From positions 1 to 20,347 of IMG/VR virus record IMGVR_UViG_3300022858_000603: a stretch of DNA of 20,347 nucleotides. One strand, written 5' to 3'. This document shows, piece after piece, positions 9,072 to 16,731 of the stretch (position 1 is its first letter; every line of letters starts with the position of its first letter). Position numbers and translations under genes: made by a program. The notes beneath the pieces were generated by a model that was given only the letters and a program-made list of their open reading frames with translations, was not told where the DNA came from and ran no database searches. The DNA is from a virus.

Positions 9072-10448
9072 ATGAGTGAAACTCCATACACACGGGCCAA
9101 TTGGAATGAAGATGTCATTCAGGAGGTCAACGATCTAGCTGCAAATCCAGATGATGGGTGTACGGCTGTTGATCCTTTGGATGAAGTATCAGCCAATCAT
9201 ATCTGGACAAAGACAGATATTACTGAGGTCCACGACAAGTTAATAGAGATATGCCCTGAGAATGAATTTGACGACTTGAATGAAGATCAACTCTGGTCGC
9301 AATCTGATCTGCTAGACCCAATAGAAGCTGCGATTGCTGTAGGTTGGTGCGCCTGTACCCCCGAGGAAACCATCTATGATTTAGGTAGCTATGGTAAAGT
9401 GATTGTTGATTGTAGTCTTGCCAGCACGGCGTTTGGGCAACCTTGCCCAGGCGAGGCAGAGATCTGCGTTTGTGGATGTTACTATTGGGGTTGCCTCAGT
9501 CCGGTCTATGAAGCGCCGGATAACTCAGTGGTAGTTGCCGCAATCAAAATTTCAAGGGATAAAATAGTGATTTACCACAACGCGTATTGGGTGTTGAGTT
9601 GGGGTATTTATCACCTGCGAGAAGAGATTGAGACGCTTGAGAGTGAATTAAGAAATATTACAATTTATCTTACAAGCGCCGAAACTAGCTTGCCCATGGC
9701 TGAGACACAATTAGCCGAGGCTAAGCGTCAAAGGGACATTATTTGCAGTATAGGGCCGGGACCAGCTTGTAATGCGGAAGAGGCTAATGTGGCATCCAAG
9801 CAAGCGTGGGTTGACTACTGGACGGAGGAACTGGAGCGTTGGCAGGGGGAGTTTGATGAAAAGACGCAAGAGATAGCGGAAAAAGAAGCAGAAATAGAAG
9901 ACAAAAAAATAGAGCGGCAAGTACAGCGAGAGGCGTGGGATGAAGAAGCTCAAACATGGTGGAGATTGCAGGACGACCGCTTAATACTACTCCCGACTGA
10001 TATACAGCCACACACTTTGTTTCCGACGATGCACGAGCCTTGGGGGGATCATTATGAGGATTCAGAGAAAAAACCGAGTGGGTACCCATTTCCAAAGTGG
10101 AAATACTATCAGCACCTTGTGGGGCATACACTTACATGGACGACCACTGGGAGCTTTTCACCGGGGGGTTATCCGTACCGATATAACCGGACTGAACTCG
10201 CGAGCGTCATAAAAAGAACTTGTTGTGAATCGAGGCATTCATTTCAAACAGATTGTAGCTGCTATGCCTGGAAGTTTCCAGGGAAACCTTGCTTCGGTAA
10301 GGAAGATAGTTACCGGACGCCGATGCGATATTATTCCCACTGGATTTGGTACGGTTGGATGCAAGAAGAGGGGTGCGAGGGGCATGACGATGTTTGGCAA
10401 CTGTCATTGGAAGTGTTCCCGGCACCAGACTACACGAGGCCGACGTAA
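9072..10448 (+). CDS. Cys-rich protein with long central coiled coil, unknown function, 458 aa
   Basis: The start ATG (9072) follows AAGG at 9061-9064. Residues 1-95 contain two related acidic segments (ANHIWTKTDITEVHDKLIEI and DQLWSQSDLLDPIEAAIAV), suggesting an internal duplication. Residues 93-141 are Cys-rich (WCACTPEE, PCPGEAEICVCGCYYWGC) and could bind metal or form disulfides. Residues about 182-300 are strongly charged and helical, typical of a coiled coil, broken by a short Cys-containing loop (ICSIGPGPACN). The C-terminal 150 residues are rich in Trp, Tyr, His and Cys (TCCESRHSFQTDCSCYAWKF). It is the penultimate gene of the tail module and overlaps the next gene as TAATG. A virion-associated or host-contact role is possible, but I do not recognise the family. 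Confidence 0.55.
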   Translation: MSETPYTRANWNEDVIQEVNDLAANPDDGCTAVDPLDEVSANHIWTKTDITEVHDKLIEICPENEFDDLNEDQLWSQSDLLDPIEAAIAVGWCACTPEETIYDLGSYGKVIVDCSLASTAFGQPCPGEAEICVCGCYYWGCLSPVYEAPDNSVVVAAIKISRDKIVIYHNAYWVLSWGIYHLREEIETLESELRNITIYLTSAETSLPMAETQLAEAKRQRDIICSIGPGPACNAEEANVASKQAWVDYWTEELERWQGEFDEKTQEIAEKEAEIEDKKIERQVQREAWDEEAQTWWRLQDDRLILLPTDIQPHTLFPTMHEPWGDHYEDSEKKPSGYPFPKWKYYQHLVGHTLTWTTTGSFSPGGYPYRYNRTELASVIKRTCCESRHSFQTDCSCYAWKFPGKPCFGKEDSYRTPMRYYSHWIWYGWMQEEGCEGHDDVWQLSLEVFPAPDYTRPT

Positions 10449-10753
10449 TGAAATGCACTTACTTGAGGGAATTTGATATTGAGAAATACTGCTTAAAGCG
10501 TAAAATAGCAGTTACAAAGAAAATATGTCAAACCTGCCCCAAACGCAAACATAGTGGTGTAGTTGAACTTGCTAGCTCGGTTGCGAATATTGCACGGAAC
10601 CCTCGCTTAGCAACTGAAGATTTGAAAGAGAAGCGGGTGGGAATTTGTGAAGAGTGTCAACACTACACAGGTACGCGATGCATGGTTTGTGGGTGCTTTA
10701 TAAGTCTCAAGATTAAATTCCAAGTATCAAAGTGTCCTATTGGTTCATGGTAG
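10448..10753 (+). CDS. Small Cys-cluster (zinc-ribbon-like) phage protein, 101 aa
   Basis: I start it at the ATG at 10448, which shares the A of the preceding TAA (TAATG), rather than at an in-frame ATG 54 bases upstream that would overlap deeply with the well-supported previous gene. It has ten cysteines: C3, C15, a CQTC pair (27/30), a CEEC pair (67/70), then C78, C81, C83 and C96, ending in KCPIGSW. The CEEC...C-x2-C-G-C-F...K...CPIGxW layout matches a small Cys-cluster family I know from tail-end positions of phage genomes; zinc binding is inferred. A helix (ELASSVANIARNPRLA) joins the two Cys groups. It ends the + strand virion operon, and a long hairpin begins inside its last codon. Confidence 0.7.
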   Translation: MKCTYLREFDIEKYCLKRKIAVTKKICQTCPKRKHSGVVELASSVANIARNPRLATEDLKEKRVGICEECQHYTGTRCMVCGCFISLKIKFQVSKCPIGSW

Positions 10754-10800
10754 CCGAGACTAGCAAGTAGCTCCTCCTGCGTTAGCTAGTCTTGGTTACC
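10749..10800 (+). terminator. Long hairpin, probable terminator of the virion operon
   Basis: GGTAGCCGAGACTAGC (10749-10764) can pair along its whole length with GCTAGTCTTGGTTACC (10785-10800): 14 Watson-Crick pairs and 2 G-U pairs, with a 20-base loop. TCTCTTTT follows at 10801-10808. The stem includes the stop codon of the upstream gene. Position and 3' pyrimidine run fit a rho-independent terminator for the + strand operon; the loop is longer than usual. Confidence 0.6.
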
Positions 10801-10822
10801 TCTCTTTTAGAAAGATAGAACT

Positions 10823-10993
10823 ATGGCACGATGCACTGATTGTGCGGAAAAGGCCGCTGCCCGGCGAGTCAGGCGATCATTGCTTGGACTCCCACCTATA
10901 AGGTCCGCACGGGCTGCTGAGGCTCGTGCGCGGCCCGGCAAGCGTAAGGACCGAGTTGCGTTAGCTAAACGCACGCAAGAGGGCACGGTATAG
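10823..10993 (+). CDS. Possible small basic protein with CxxC, 56 aa
   Basis: An ATG at 10823 opens a 56-codon frame ending TAG at 10991-10993. The product starts MARCTDCAEKAAARRVRRSL and is very rich in Arg, Ala and Lys, with one CxxC pair. The GC content is clearly higher than in neighbouring genes. It lies beyond the operon hairpin, has only a weak purine stretch upstream, and its last 33 bases overlap the 3' end of the convergent exonuclease gene. It could be a nucleic-acid-binding phage protein, or a chance frame in GC-rich DNA. No promoter of its own is evident. Confidence 0.4.
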   Translation: MARCTDCAEKAAARRVRRSLLGLPPIRSARAAEARARPGKRKDRVALAKRTQEGTV

Positions 10994-11587
10994 CTGCGCC
11001 TCTGCCCTGGCGTCACATAGTGCGTCGTGAGCCCTCTCTATCTCGATGTTAAACTTCTTACACATCGACCCCAATGCCACGCTGGCAAAAGGCTGAGCTT
11101 TCCCATGATAGTTTGACACGTCATTTATAGATATGGCGAACGCCATCGAGTCGCGGGCCAACGGATGAAACAAGCTATTGTGCGTTTCAGGGCCGAGCCA
11201 ATTCGAGAGAAAACCCTTCTCGAACGCCCAATTATGGGCCAGTGGCACCATGCTTTTCCTAAATGGTAAATTGAGATTGATGAACCATTCATCAAGTAGG
11301 TCGGCGGCCCGCCATTGATCTGGGCAGTTATTGACCAAATTCTCAAGTGACAATCCGTTGACTTGCATGGATTTCTTGCTTGCTCGCTCTGGGTACTCTG
11401 GAGCGATGTCCATATAGAATGGCAGTATATCCTTCACGAACTCCAGATTGGAGTCTAAGGGCTGAACTGCTATCTGGACTATCTCATGCCAACCTGCAAT
11501 CAGGCCGGTCGTCTCTACATCGACGGCGCACAGTAGGTTGCCATTTAGGTTGATTAAGGATTCGGGAATGTAACATTCTTCGGGCAT
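10961..11587 (-). CDS. DnaQ-like (DEDDh) 3'-5' exonuclease, 208 aa
   Basis: The three exonuclease motifs of the DEDDh family are visible: Exo I CAVDVETTGL (D23, E25), Exo II PLAHNWAFEKGFL (residues 116-127) and Exo III ERAHDALCDARAEAQLY (H187, D192). In Exo II the usual Asp after the Phe is Glu (E123), a conservative but notable change at a metal-binding position. Such proteins remove nucleotides from 3' ends, as proofreading subunits or stand-alone repair/RNA-processing nucleases. No polymerase is in view, so the partner is unknown. The start overlaps the upstream gene's stop (TAATG), with AGAGGA 6 bases before it. It is the last gene of the - strand operon. Confidence 0.85.
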   Translation of the reverse strand: MPEECYIPESLINLNGNLLCAVDVETTGLIAGWHEIVQIAVQPLDSNLEFVKDILPFYMDIAPEYPERASKKSMQVNGLSLENLVNNCPDQWRAADLLDEWFINLNLPFRKSMVPLAHNWAFEKGFLSNWLGPETHNSLFHPLARDSMAFAISINDVSNYHGKAQPFASVALGSMCKKFNIEIERAHDALCDARAEAQLYRALLRAFS

Positions 11588-11838
11588 TAGTTGTCCTCTT
11601 CTTGTTTGTGCTCTTCACTAAGTCTGAAATGACCGGCCTCGCAAGCATGGAGCCAAACGAGAAGGTCGCCTTTAATCAAATTAATGTTTCGCCCCCGGCA
11701 AAAATCCGCAATTCTAACGTAAAGACGATCCGAGGAATAATCTTTACCAATAACTATAGGCGGCTCTGATTGGTCTAGATACTGTACTAAGTCACAAATG
11801 ATTGCTGAAACAAAGCCGTGAGTATTAGTGTCTGACAT
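11587..11838 (-). CDS. Hypothetical protein, 83 aa
   Basis: A small soluble protein between two recognised nucleotide/DNA-metabolism genes. The start lies 2 bases after the upstream stop and its own stop overlaps the next start, so it belongs to the operon. No strong ribosome-binding site is visible, which suggests coupling. It has a helical N-terminus (FVSAIICDLVQYLDQ), a beta-type middle (RLYVRIADFCRG) and a charged tail (SEEHKQEEDN) in which AGAGGA for the next gene is encoded. I do not recognise a family. Confidence 0.7.
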   Translation of the reverse strand: MSDTNTHGFVSAIICDLVQYLDQSEPPIVIGKDYSSDRLYVRIADFCRGRNINLIKGDLLVWLHACEAGHFRLSEEHKQEEDN

Positions 11839-11840
11839 GT

Positions 11841-12437
11841 TTATTTGTAGTGGTAAGTGTAAGGTAGTGGAAAACCAGATTCGTAAAAGTCAGCTAGTTT
11901 GTTGGCCCAAAATAACAACTCTTCCAACCTGCCTGAGTGACCGACGACACGGTCCCAATGTTCATAGTTAAGTAATGCCTTGTCAGCGACGGTATCTCGT
12001 GGTTCGTAGCCGGGGCGAATGACTTTGATTAGTGTGCCCCCTGCATATAAAATTGCGTCAGCTTCATTCTTGAATCTGACATCTGGGATTATAAGTACGT
12101 CAGCGTTATGATCTGTATTTAACAGGTAGTCGAGCCAAGTCCTGTCATAGACATTGTCTCTAACAGCTTTGGTGCCGAACGCTACCCAGACTTCTACGGG
12201 AGTCATACCTAAATCAGGTAAAACAATGTCCCGGTCCTTGGCTCCTTCTAATGTTTCGTAATGTTCGGGTGATTTCATCCCGGCCCATGCATACAGTTCA
12301 TAGGTGATCTGTTTCAGCTTCCATGCTAAAGGTCTCTTCAAGACACGAAAGCCACGGTCATGTAGTATGCGAGCCGTATAGTTGGCGAGTGTGTCTTTCC
12401 CTGTCCGTGAATAATGGCCTAACCCTAGAATGAACAT
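11841..12437 (-). CDS. Deoxynucleoside monophosphate kinase-like protein, 198 aa
   Basis: The N-terminus is a P-loop, LGHYSRTGKDTLA (G7 to T16, with K14), as in the AAA-type dNMP kinases of phages, of which the T4 gene 1 product is the known example. Further matches are GMTPVEVWVAFGTKAVRDNV followed by W101, and DVRFKNEADAI (D119, R121), both characteristic of that family. The enzyme phosphorylates dNMPs to dNDPs to feed phage DNA synthesis and can act on modified hydroxymethyl-type nucleotides; whether that applies here is unknown. GGAG lies 7 bases before the start, and the start overlaps the 58-residue upstream gene by 13 bases. Length is close to the family norm. Confidence 0.85.
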   Translation of the reverse strand: MFILGLGHYSRTGKDTLANYTARILHDRGFRVLKRPLAWKLKQITYELYAWAGMKSPEHYETLEGAKDRDIVLPDLGMTPVEVWVAFGTKAVRDNVYDRTWLDYLLNTDHNADVLIIPDVRFKNEADAILYAGGTLIKVIRPGYEPRDTVADKALLNYEHWDRVVGHSGRLEELLFWANKLADFYESGFPLPYTYHYK

Positions 12438-12601
12438 TCATCGTCTCCATCGTTTGAGATTACATAGAATTCCCCGTCAATTAATTCCATAAGTTCAGCA
12501 ATATCAGCGGGGATGTTAGGTCGCTCAAGAGTGTGAATTACTTCGGCTGTAACGACCGACCCACACTTATCAACAGACCGACAGATATCAATTGTTAGCA
12601 T
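12425..12601 (-). CDS. Small acidic hypothetical protein, 58 aa
   Basis: On the - strand an ATG at 12601 follows the primase/helicase stop by 3 bases and opens a 58-codon frame to TAG at 12425. The product starts MLTIDICRSVDKCGSVVTAE and ends GEFYVISNDGDDECSF. It is acidic with three Cys. The GGAG that serves the dNMP kinase lies in its coding sequence, and the two frames overlap by 13 bases. Without it there would be a 167-base gap inside an otherwise gap-free operon, so it is likely real. Function unknown. Confidence 0.65.
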   Translation of the reverse strand: MLTIDICRSVDKCGSVVTAEVIHTLERPNIPADIAELMELIDGEFYVISNDGDDECSF

Positions 12602-12604
12602 AGT

Positions 12605-15316
12605 TTATTTTCGTACTTTCAAGCGACCGTCGCTCAGGAAGAGCGGGGGTTGGTCACGATTTTCAGGGGGGTTAAGGGTGATGTTGCCAAAGTAACGTTT
12701 GTTAGCGGTGCCTTTTCCCATTGGACACTCTTTAGGCATGTTCTGGAGTATCTTAGGCTTTGTCCAGGTTATTTTCTCATAGTCCGTTAGGCCGTCGCGG
12801 AACCGATCAACAAAATCTTTGACCAGCACGAGTGAGCCTGGGTTAAGGTAGCAGCCATCTTGAAGAAAAGCTTGTAGTGGGTCTTGATTGGTCGCTTGGG
12901 CAGTCGTCTTGCCAAGGGTGTCAACAACTGGTATCCGCAATCTTGAATTTGATTCCGGAAGTGACAAACCCATAAGAGTTGCCATGAAATGTGGTGCTTC
13001 TTCTTCTAACTTTTGTAGTAAGGTATATTTAGGGATTTCCCTTTCCAGTGAAGCGACATGCATCATTGTAATTCGTGTGTCACCAGGAAAAATCGGGCAA
13101 GCATCCTTCTCGTTGGCTGTTTGGATAAAGTGTAGACAGTTTCGCTGCTGGTAGACTTGCAACCCTTTCGCGTGGATGCTAATGAACTGGCTTGTTGTCC
13201 ACTCTTTGATCTTGTTGTAGACAGCTGGGCCACGCTGCGCGATGTTGACTTCGTCAACGACTCCTAAGACGGCGTTGGCTAATTCACCATTGAAATCACC
13301 TTGGTTAGTCAATGCCCTATCAGCCTTGACAACGCCTCCAGTTGTCAAAATACTAATCGCTTCGTGGAAGATCGACTTCCCAGATTCTTGCGGTCCATAC
13401 ATAAAGAGATAAGGCAACGGCTCGAAAGGTTCTCGAATGAGGCACGCAAGCCACGCGACGAGGTATTCTTGCCCCGTCTGGATGCCCCAGTCTTTTGCCC
13501 ACTTCTGACGTTTGACAATTGAATCCAAGTCTTCTCCGCAATGCCCGAAAACCAAATCCCAGTGAGGATGCACTGGCGAAACGGTATCGGCGGGTAGGAA
13601 CTTCAACTGAGCGGCCCCGATATTCCATTGCCGACCTCCCGGATGCTCCGGGTGAAACGGCATATTAACCTTCGTCCATTGGCGAAGCACCGACTCGCCC
13701 AGGATAATATCTACCTCGGGGCCACCCAAGGCTTTGGTTTTGAGAACGTTCTTTACATTCTCGCGCGGGTGCTGAACCCAGACGCCTTCACCACTGATCG
13801 TTTTGACAAACCAGCCAGCATCTACATTCGAGGCTGTCTTGATCGAGCGAACGAGGCTATCATACTGAGTGTAGTCTCGTTCATTACCGGCAACGTCAGT
13901 ATTGATATTGAAGATGCGAACCCAAGTGCCCTTCTTCTCTTGCCAGTCGGAGAAACCACGGTCGCCCTTGTCTTTATCTATTTCGACGATTAAGCGGCCA
14001 TCTTTGTGCTTCTTTAGCATCGTGCCCCGCCCGGTGTAATCATTGTCATCCGGCAAGGTCAAGCTAGAACCGATAGCCTCGACACTTTGCCTGGCTTGCT
14101 CGGCTTCGCGAAATACGAACCCTCCTTTGACATCTTCTACGCCGCCAAGTGCCAATGCTGCTTCGGGTAGTGTAGGCTGTTTGTTGAACGCACAGTTTGT
14201 CCAACTCTTATCATCCTGTTTCCATAGCGGATGCTCGGCTACACCTTTGCCAAAGCGAAAGACTTGGAACGAACCTTCGGGACTAGGTATTAGGAAACAA
14301 TTAGGTTTGCCCTTGTCTGTACCAGTGGCAAGCGTATCAAAGAAGCCTTTTATTGGGTGCCCTTCTACCTCCCACTTGTCACATAGGTCTTTAACGGCTC
14401 TAGTATGTGTTTGCAGAAGATAATGATCCTGGAGCCAGAGAGTCGTATAACCTGATTGCTCTAATTCCTCGATGACTGCTTTATGTACATCATCAAGCGG
14501 CACGCGTGAGCGCGCGGAAGTCAAATCGTCGAGCGGGTCTTGTTCGTCATCAGAGATGCCCCGCACCCGTACCTTAGCAGTTGTGCCTTTAACGACGTCC
14601 AGATGATCTTTCCAGTTCGCAGGAATATCATCAGCAGATAGGGGTACTTTAGCCTTGCTCACCCACGCGAAACTATCCTTATTCATTTCATCGGCCCATA
14701 TCCATAGGACCGATCCGCAAACATCTAGGTGACTGCCAAACTGGAAGCCGACGTCCGCGCTCATCTTTGCAAGAACCGCTCTCGCGAGAGCAGCGTGCTC
14801 ATTATGGTTTGCTGTCTTAGGGGCGTTGGTTCGGTCGAATCTCACATGAAAGTGGAGACCGTTGCCACTTGTGGACTTGACGACATCCACGTACGGAAGT
14901 GACATGGCCTTGCTCTTTACTTCGGCTAACGCGTCGTCTGAGATGCCAGTGCCGGGGGCGTGACCAATGATTCCATCAAAATCGTAGCCTAGTGAATAGG
15001 ATTCACGATTGACCCAATTCCATCCGGTAATTCCGATACGGGCTGCATGTTGGTCTAATCTCCACGTCAGTTCTTTATCGTAGAACGTGGGCACGGTGTT
15101 GGCTTGATATGGTACACGTATGTGGCTCCATGTTTGCTTGCTATCAGTCCAAGTATTCCGTTTATCCTCTACGGGCTGACCACCAACCGCCGAGGCAAGG
15201 ATTTGTGTTTCGATTTGCTGGGAATACAAGAGGTCAATAAGCCCCGGATTCGGATGCGCGGCCTCCGGACTGTGAAGAAAATTGTCAACGGCTTGTATTA
15301 TATTTGTACCGGGCAT
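12605..15316 (-). CDS. AEP-type primase fused to SF3/D5-like helicase, 903 aa
   Basis: The N-terminal third looks like an archaeo-eukaryotic primase: motif I GYDFDG (D112, D114), motif II VKSTSGNGLHFHVRF (S150, H155, H157) and a candidate motif III around D198 (HLDVCGSVLWIWADE). After a long linker, the C-terminal part is a helicase: Walker A MYGPQESGKS (residues 639-648), Walker B LGVVDEVN (D688, E689), a sensor-type Asn in FIQTANEKDA (N735) and an Arg-finger candidate in GDTRITMMH (R748). This order fits superfamily 3 / pox D5-like primase-helicases of phages and plasmids, with a DUF5906-like helicase part. It probably primes and unwinds at the phage origin. The start follows the HNH gene stop by 6 bases, with no strong ribosome-binding site. 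Confidence 0.85.
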   Translation of the reverse strand: MPGTNIIQAVDNFLHSPEAAHPNPGLIDLLYSQQIETQILASAVGGQPVEDKRNTWTDSKQTWSHIRVPYQANTVPTFYDKELTWRLDQHAARIGITGWNWVNRESYSLGYDFDGIIGHAPGTGISDDALAEVKSKAMSLPYVDVVKSTSGNGLHFHVRFDRTNAPKTANHNEHAALARAVLAKMSADVGFQFGSHLDVCGSVLWIWADEMNKDSFAWVSKAKVPLSADDIPANWKDHLDVVKGTTAKVRVRGISDDEQDPLDDLTSARSRVPLDDVHKAVIEELEQSGYTTLWLQDHYLLQTHTRAVKDLCDKWEVEGHPIKGFFDTLATGTDKGKPNCFLIPSPEGSFQVFRFGKGVAEHPLWKQDDKSWTNCAFNKQPTLPEAALALGGVEDVKGGFVFREAEQARQSVEAIGSSLTLPDDNDYTGRGTMLKKHKDGRLIVEIDKDKGDRGFSDWQEKKGTWVRIFNINTDVAGNERDYTQYDSLVRSIKTASNVDAGWFVKTISGEGVWVQHPRENVKNVLKTKALGGPEVDIILGESVLRQWTKVNMPFHPEHPGGRQWNIGAAQLKFLPADTVSPVHPHWDLVFGHCGEDLDSIVKRQKWAKDWGIQTGQEYLVAWLACLIREPFEPLPYLFMYGPQESGKSIFHEAISILTTGGVVKADRALTNQGDFNGELANAVLGVVDEVNIAQRGPAVYNKIKEWTTSQFISIHAKGLQVYQQRNCLHFIQTANEKDACPIFPGDTRITMMHVASLEREIPKYTLLQKLEEEAPHFMATLMGLSLPESNSRLRIPVVDTLGKTTAQATNQDPLQAFLQDGCYLNPGSLVLVKDFVDRFRDGLTDYEKITWTKPKILQNMPKECPMGKGTANKRYFGNITLNPPENRDQPPLFLSDGRLKVRK

Positions 15317-15322
15317 GCTGTG

Positions 15323-16297
15323 CTATACTTGCATTTCTTGGATTGAATTCAGATTGGCAAATTCACCAAATAGTTCTTCGGCGGCTGTGTTGTATGCTTG
15401 GGCGGCATCTTCTTCGTTGTCGTGGAGTCCTAAATGTCTTTGCTTGCTATCCAGTTTGATGTAAGCTCGCCATTTCTGACTAGCTTTGTTCCAACTGACG
15501 CCTTTGTATTCGGAAGAGTATCCAAAGTATGCGGTGCGGTTCATCATGTTTTGGCGACGTGTCGCGGGGCGGAGGTTTTTACGCCTATTATTAGATGGGT
15601 CACGGTCACGGTGATCGCCATCTTGAAAATCAATAAACCCCATCCGCGCAAGAATTTCCCGGTGCATCTTTAACTTTTTACCATTAACATTCCTAGTAGG
15701 GTAGCCACCGGAAGCAGACCAGGAAAACTGCATAAGATACGCATAATCTTCTAAATCGACGCTAACGTAGCTGCCATCCGAGATGGGAATTTTCTTCTCC
15801 CCCGGTGACATATCGAGTGGCGGGTTAAGGTTGCTTCGGCAATAATCAAACTTTCCTTGGAGGTTTAAGTACCGTTTAGGCTTGTACCCCATACGGTCAA
15901 GAATGGCTACATACATCGGGAAATTCTTGCCCCCTTTGCTGCGGACAGCAAAGCCGTTCGAGGCGCACCAGCTCCACTGCATCAGATATTCATAATCCTC
16001 AAAATCAACCAGTGCTGCTTTGCCTTGGGTTAATGGAATCTCTTTCGGGCCGGGCGATAAATCCAGTGGCGGAACAAGAATATCGCGGCGGTAATCTAAC
16101 TTGTACCTGACATTAAGGCGTTTTCTCGGTGTATGGCCCATACGCTCAAGGATGACTTTATACATGCAAACCTGGGCACTCTTTTTACGCCGCTTAGCAT
16201 ACCCTTGACCGTAATACCACTTCCACTGCATCAAATAAGCATAGTCGCAGTCATCGACTAATGCGACTTTGCCTTGTGTTAGTTCAATCGTTTTCAT
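15323..16297 (-). CDS. HNH endonuclease with AP2 domain and triplicated N-terminal module, 324 aa
   Basis: Residues 1-83, 84-166 and 167-258 are three copies of one module: K-x-I-x-[LI]-x-x-G, [AS]LVD/SVD, DYxYLMQ[WF]xW, M-[YH]-x-x-IL-x-RMG. Only copy 3 carries an HNH centre: KMHREIL (H212), DGDHRDRDPSNN (H229, N236/N237), NLRPATRRQNMMNRT. In copies 1 and 2 the first His is Tyr (MYKVIL, MYVAIL) and the DGDH segment is replaced by LNVRYKLDY and LNLQGKFDY. Residues about 262-317 are an AP2 DNA-binding domain (YKGVSW, HLGLHDNEEDAAQAYNTAAE). HNH-AP2 proteins are usually free-standing homing endonucleases in phages. The start overlaps the upstream gene as ATGA; it sits directly before the primase gene. 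Confidence 0.9.
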   Translation of the reverse strand: MKTIELTQGKVALVDDCDYAYLMQWKWYYGQGYAKRRKKSAQVCMYKVILERMGHTPRKRLNVRYKLDYRRDILVPPLDLSPGPKEIPLTQGKAALVDFEDYEYLMQWSWCASNGFAVRSKGGKNFPMYVAILDRMGYKPKRYLNLQGKFDYCRSNLNPPLDMSPGEKKIPISDGSYVSVDLEDYAYLMQFSWSASGGYPTRNVNGKKLKMHREILARMGFIDFQDGDHRDRDPSNNRRKNLRPATRRQNMMNRTAYFGYSSEYKGVSWNKASQKWRAYIKLDSKQRHLGLHDNEEDAAQAYNTAAEELFGEFANLNSIQEMQV

Positions 16298-16482
16298 ACG
16301 GGTTCATCCGCAAATGGGTTCGGCAGTATCTCGAAGTCTGTTGACTCGAAACGATGCCACCCAAAGGCCATGCCCGTTTCCCAATGGTCAAATTGGGCTG
16401 TGACATGGTCAGTGTAGACTTGCACTAGGGCTTTTTCACCATATAACTTTGAACGCGTCCCGCGATAGATTCCTTGTAGCAT
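16294..16482 (-). CDS. Hypothetical small protein, 62 aa, first gene of the replication operon
   Basis: I choose the ATG at 16482 because GGAG (16490-16493) sits 7 bases before it. A longer GTG-start version from 16512 is open but lacks such a site. The product begins MLQGIYRGTRSKLYGEKALV and contains QFDHWETGMAFGWHRFESTD; it reads as a small beta-rich soluble domain (KLYGEKALVQVY, WHRFESTDFEIL) ending FADEPV. Its stop overlaps the HNH start. It is the first clear gene leftward from the symmetric control region, so probably expressed early. I do not recognise a family. Confidence 0.65.
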   Translation of the reverse strand: MLQGIYRGTRSKLYGEKALVQVYTDHVTAQFDHWETGMAFGWHRFESTDFEILPNPFADEPV

Positions 16483-16661
16483 GACTTTTCTCCAGGTTAA
16501 GTATTGTTTCACGCTGCACTATAACTGCAAGTCGCGTGCCAACAGGTATCGTTCTCAGTAATAGTGGTCTCCATACTACTTATAGTAGGCCAATTCAGCC
16601 TTTTCCGGCGCGGAAAGCAATAATAGTGTGGAAGTTTGTCTAAAGGATGGCCTCTACAACT

Positions 16662-16667
16662 ATTATA
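16662..16667 (-). promoter_or_regulatory. Candidate -10 element for the leftward operon
   Basis: On the - strand the sequence is TATAAT, an exact bacterial sigma-70 -10 consensus, beside the 15-bp inverted-repeat match. No good -35 box is found at 16-18 bases, so an activator or another promoter type may be needed. It would give a leader of about 170 bases before the first leftward gene. Confidence 0.35.
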
Positions 16668-16686
16668 ACCGTTCAGGTCGAAGAGA

Positions 16687-16726
16687 AGTAACCGTTGCAA
16701 GTAACGGAGTAACTACTGAGAGTAAC
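16687..16726 (+). repeat. Four direct AGTAAC repeats
   Basis: AGTAAC occurs at 16687, 16700, 16708 and 16721, with start-to-start spacing 13, 8 and 13 bases. Two of them extend to GAGTAACT (16707, 16720). The right arm has matching paired AGGTACTC at 17044 and 17058. Further single copies lie at 16922 (AGTAAC) and 16846 (inverted, GTTACT). They look like operator or iteron-type binding sites. Confidence 0.65.
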
Positions 16727-16731
16727 TCGGG

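Noticed and set aside
13628-14423. Two + strand frames of 121 and 126 codons opposite the primase-helicase
   Set aside because: Antisense shadows of a strongly supported gene; no ribosome-binding site or domain.
16509-16700. 63-codon - strand frame with a TTG start in the divergent region
   Set aside because: No ribosome-binding site, lies entirely over the inverted arm and candidate promoter, and product composition is unconvincing. Kept only as a finding about the shared FDLNGY core.
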